Assembly (NCBI GenBank): GCA_900128585.1
Contig: LT642493.1
Coordinates: forward strand, 1-16,316
DNA length: 16,316 nt
DNA from: Stramenopiles sp. TOSAG23-3
Taxonomy: Eukaryota > Sar
Reading direction: 5' to 3'
Shown here: piece by piece, positions 15,193 through 16,316 of the stretch
Layout: each line of letters opens with the position of its first letter
How positions within the stretch are numbered: the stretch's first letter is position 1
Made by a program: the position numbers and the translations under genes
The notes under the pieces: model-generated
The model's database searches: none
Seen by the model: only the letters and a program-made list of their open reading frames with translations
Told to the model about the DNA's origin: nothing

Positions 15193-16316
15193 ATGCGTTC
15201 GTGGCGAACTGCGTTTCCGGTGGTCGGGAGATACTCTCGGTTGGTTGGTCCTGCCTTTTCGACGGGTGGTGGTACGGGGACCGAACGCAGGTTGCGGGGC
15301 CGGGCAAGGGCACATCAGCTAGGCGTTCGACAGGCCTCCTCCGGCTCTGCCGCAGCACTTCCGAACGAAGCGCACGCCACGAGCACGTTAGTGGATCGAT
15401 TTGGCCGTCAGCACACCTATTTGAGACTGTCGATGACAGAAAAGTGCAACTTGCGATGCCAGTATTGCATGCCGGAAGACGGCATTCCCCTGCAGCACCA
15501 AGAGAAGCTGTTGTCTGGCGAGGAGCTCGTAGAAATTGCTGACATGTTTATTAGCGAAGGAGTGGATAAAATCAGGCTGACCGGGGGGGAGCCCTTGCTG
15601 AGCCCGCACGTCGACTACGTGTGCGAAAACGTGGGGGCCAACGAAGCGATCAGCCTGCTAGGGATAACGACAAACGGGCTGCTGCTGCCGCGAAAGCTAC
15701 CCAAGCTTTTAGATTACGGAGTCAATCGCATTAACGTCAGCTTGGACACGCTGGTCGAGCCAAAATTTGAATTTTTAACTCGGAGACGGGGTCTTCACCG
15801 CGTGCTGCAGTCCATCGACGACGCTGTCGTGGCGCAGGAAGAGCAGAATCAAAGGGGGTGGGCGAATGCCGGGTCCGGGGCACCCCGCCCCCCACTCGAG
15901 GTTAAAATGAACGTGGTGATGATGAAGAATGTGAATGACGACGAAATCTGCGATTTTGTAGAGTTTACTCGGGAGCGCCCGGTGAACGTCCGATTCATAG
16001 AGTTTATGCCGTTCAATGACAACAAGTGGAACCATGACAAATTCTTGAGCTACAAGCATGCTCTGGGAATGATATGCGCAGATTCCCGTTTTCAAGATAG
16101 TGACGGGAACCCTCTGGTGCAACCCCTGAAGAACCATCCCAACGATACTTCAAAAGGCTTCAAAGTGGACGGGTTCGCAGGGCAGATCGGCTTCATTTCT
16201 TCCATGACGGAGAATTTTTGTAGAGGCTGCAATCGCGTAAGAGTGACCGCTGACGGAGATCTGAAAGTATGTTTGTTTGGAGACGAAAACGACAGTGTCT
16301 CGCTCCGTGATATTAT
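15193..16316 (+). CDS. MOCS1A: Molybdenum cofactor biosynthesis radical-SAM protein (MOCS1A/CNX2/MoaA), 3' partial
   Basis: This enzyme starts molybdenum cofactor synthesis: with MOCS1B/CNX3/MoaC it turns GTP into cyclic pyranopterin monophosphate, in mitochondria in eukaryotes. The ATG at 15193 is the first after an in-frame TAG at 15151-15153 and has A at -3. The frame is still open at the right edge (374 codons seen). Residues 1-30 have four Arg and no acidic residue (MRSWRTAF, VGRYSRLVG), typical of a mitochondrial presequence, and a variable stretch runs to about 66. The radical-SAM cluster motif CxxxCxxC is Cys85, Cys89 and Cys92, followed by LTGGEPL (129-135) and NVSLDTL. The second 4Fe-4S site is Cys343, Cys346 and Cys360 in CRGCNR and KVCLF. 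An insertion of about 18 residues, GC-rich and low-complexity, lies at about 216-235 before VKMNVVMM. The last part, with the functional C-terminal Gly-Gly, is outside the window. Whether MOCS1B is fused downstream cannot be seen. Confidence 0.93.
   Translation, partial: MRSWRTAFPVVGRYSRLVGPAFSTGGGTGTERRLRGRARAHQLGVRQASSGSAAALPNEAHATSTLVDRFGRQHTYLRLSMTEKCNLRCQYCMPEDGIPLQHQEKLLSGEELVEIADMFISEGVDKIRLTGGEPLLSPHVDYVCENVGANEAISLLGITTNGLLLPRKLPKLLDYGVNRINVSLDTLVEPKFEFLTRRRGLHRVLQSIDDAVVAQEEQNQRGWANAGSGAPRPPLEVKMNVVMMKNVNDDEICDFVEFTRERPVNVRFIEFMPFNDNKWNHDKFLSYKHALGMICADSRFQDSDGNPLVQPLKNHPNDTSKGFKVDGFAGQIGFISSMTENFCRGCNRVRVTADGDLKVCLFGDENDSVSLRDI

Noticed and set aside
15201-15542. A 113-codon + strand open frame at the start of MOCS1A
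   Set aside because: It overlaps the true MOCS1A frame (from 15193), which carries the cysteine motifs. The overlapping translation has no recognisable content.
15858-15900. A possible 43-base GT...AG intron covering the GC-rich insertion in MOCS1A
   Set aside because: Removing 43 bases would break the downstream frame that holds the second iron-sulfur cluster, while the unspliced frame is fully open. I treat it as a protein insertion.
1-16316. tRNA, rRNA and CRISPR-like structures
   Set aside because: No T-loop GGTTCGANTCC with a matching cloverleaf and no rRNA-like stretch was seen. The dispersed repeats are irregular, inverted and without uniform spacers, so they are not a CRISPR array.

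Overview
The window is nuclear DNA from an intron-poor unicellular eukaryote, probably an alga or another protist. The lineage cannot be fixed from the sequence alone. The eukaryotic signs are a COPII coat subunit (Sec24), a Rab-GAP (TBC) protein, the small subunit of the U2AF splicing factor, and a MOCS1A/CNX2-type protein with a mitochondrial-looking presequence. Coding regions have balanced base composition, while the spacers are very AT-rich. All eight genes read as single open frames with no intron visible.

Layout, left to right: (1) Sec24, + strand, cut by the left edge; (2) a leucine-rich-repeat protein, - strand; (3) a TBC-domain protein, + strand; (4) U2AF35-like protein, - strand; (5) an unrecognised 295-residue protein, + strand; (6) an HSL-type alpha/beta hydrolase, - strand; (7) an ABCB6/HMT1-like half ABC transporter, - strand; (8) a MOCS1A/CNX2 radical-SAM enzyme, + strand, cut by the right edge. 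Strands alternate, giving three convergent (tail-to-tail) gaps, three divergent (head-to-head) gaps and one tandem gap. Several open frames extend upstream to TTG or GTG codons, so the starts given here are the first ATGs.

The main non-genic signal is a dispersed inverted-repeat family with core TTGGCTGTTA / TAACAGCCAA. I count thirteen exact or near copies. All lie in the three tail-to-tail gaps (1744-2040, 6113-7259, 9713-10080), and I saw none in the divergent or tandem gaps. Copies occur as solo arms, as a near-perfect 74-bp palindrome and as facing pairs around unrelated sequence. They look like MITEs, or like bidirectional 3'-end elements. The divergent and tandem gaps instead hold AAT/ATT triplet tracts and low-complexity sequence.

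The genes mostly do unrelated housekeeping jobs: secretion, Rab signalling, splicing, molybdenum cofactor synthesis and transport. Two divergent pairs suggest possible links. The LRR and TBC proteins both carry an N-terminal RVxF-like PP1-docking motif. The ABC transporter is head-to-head with the first mitochondrial enzyme of Moco synthesis. Both links are inferences. I found no clear tRNA, rRNA, snoRNA or CRISPR.
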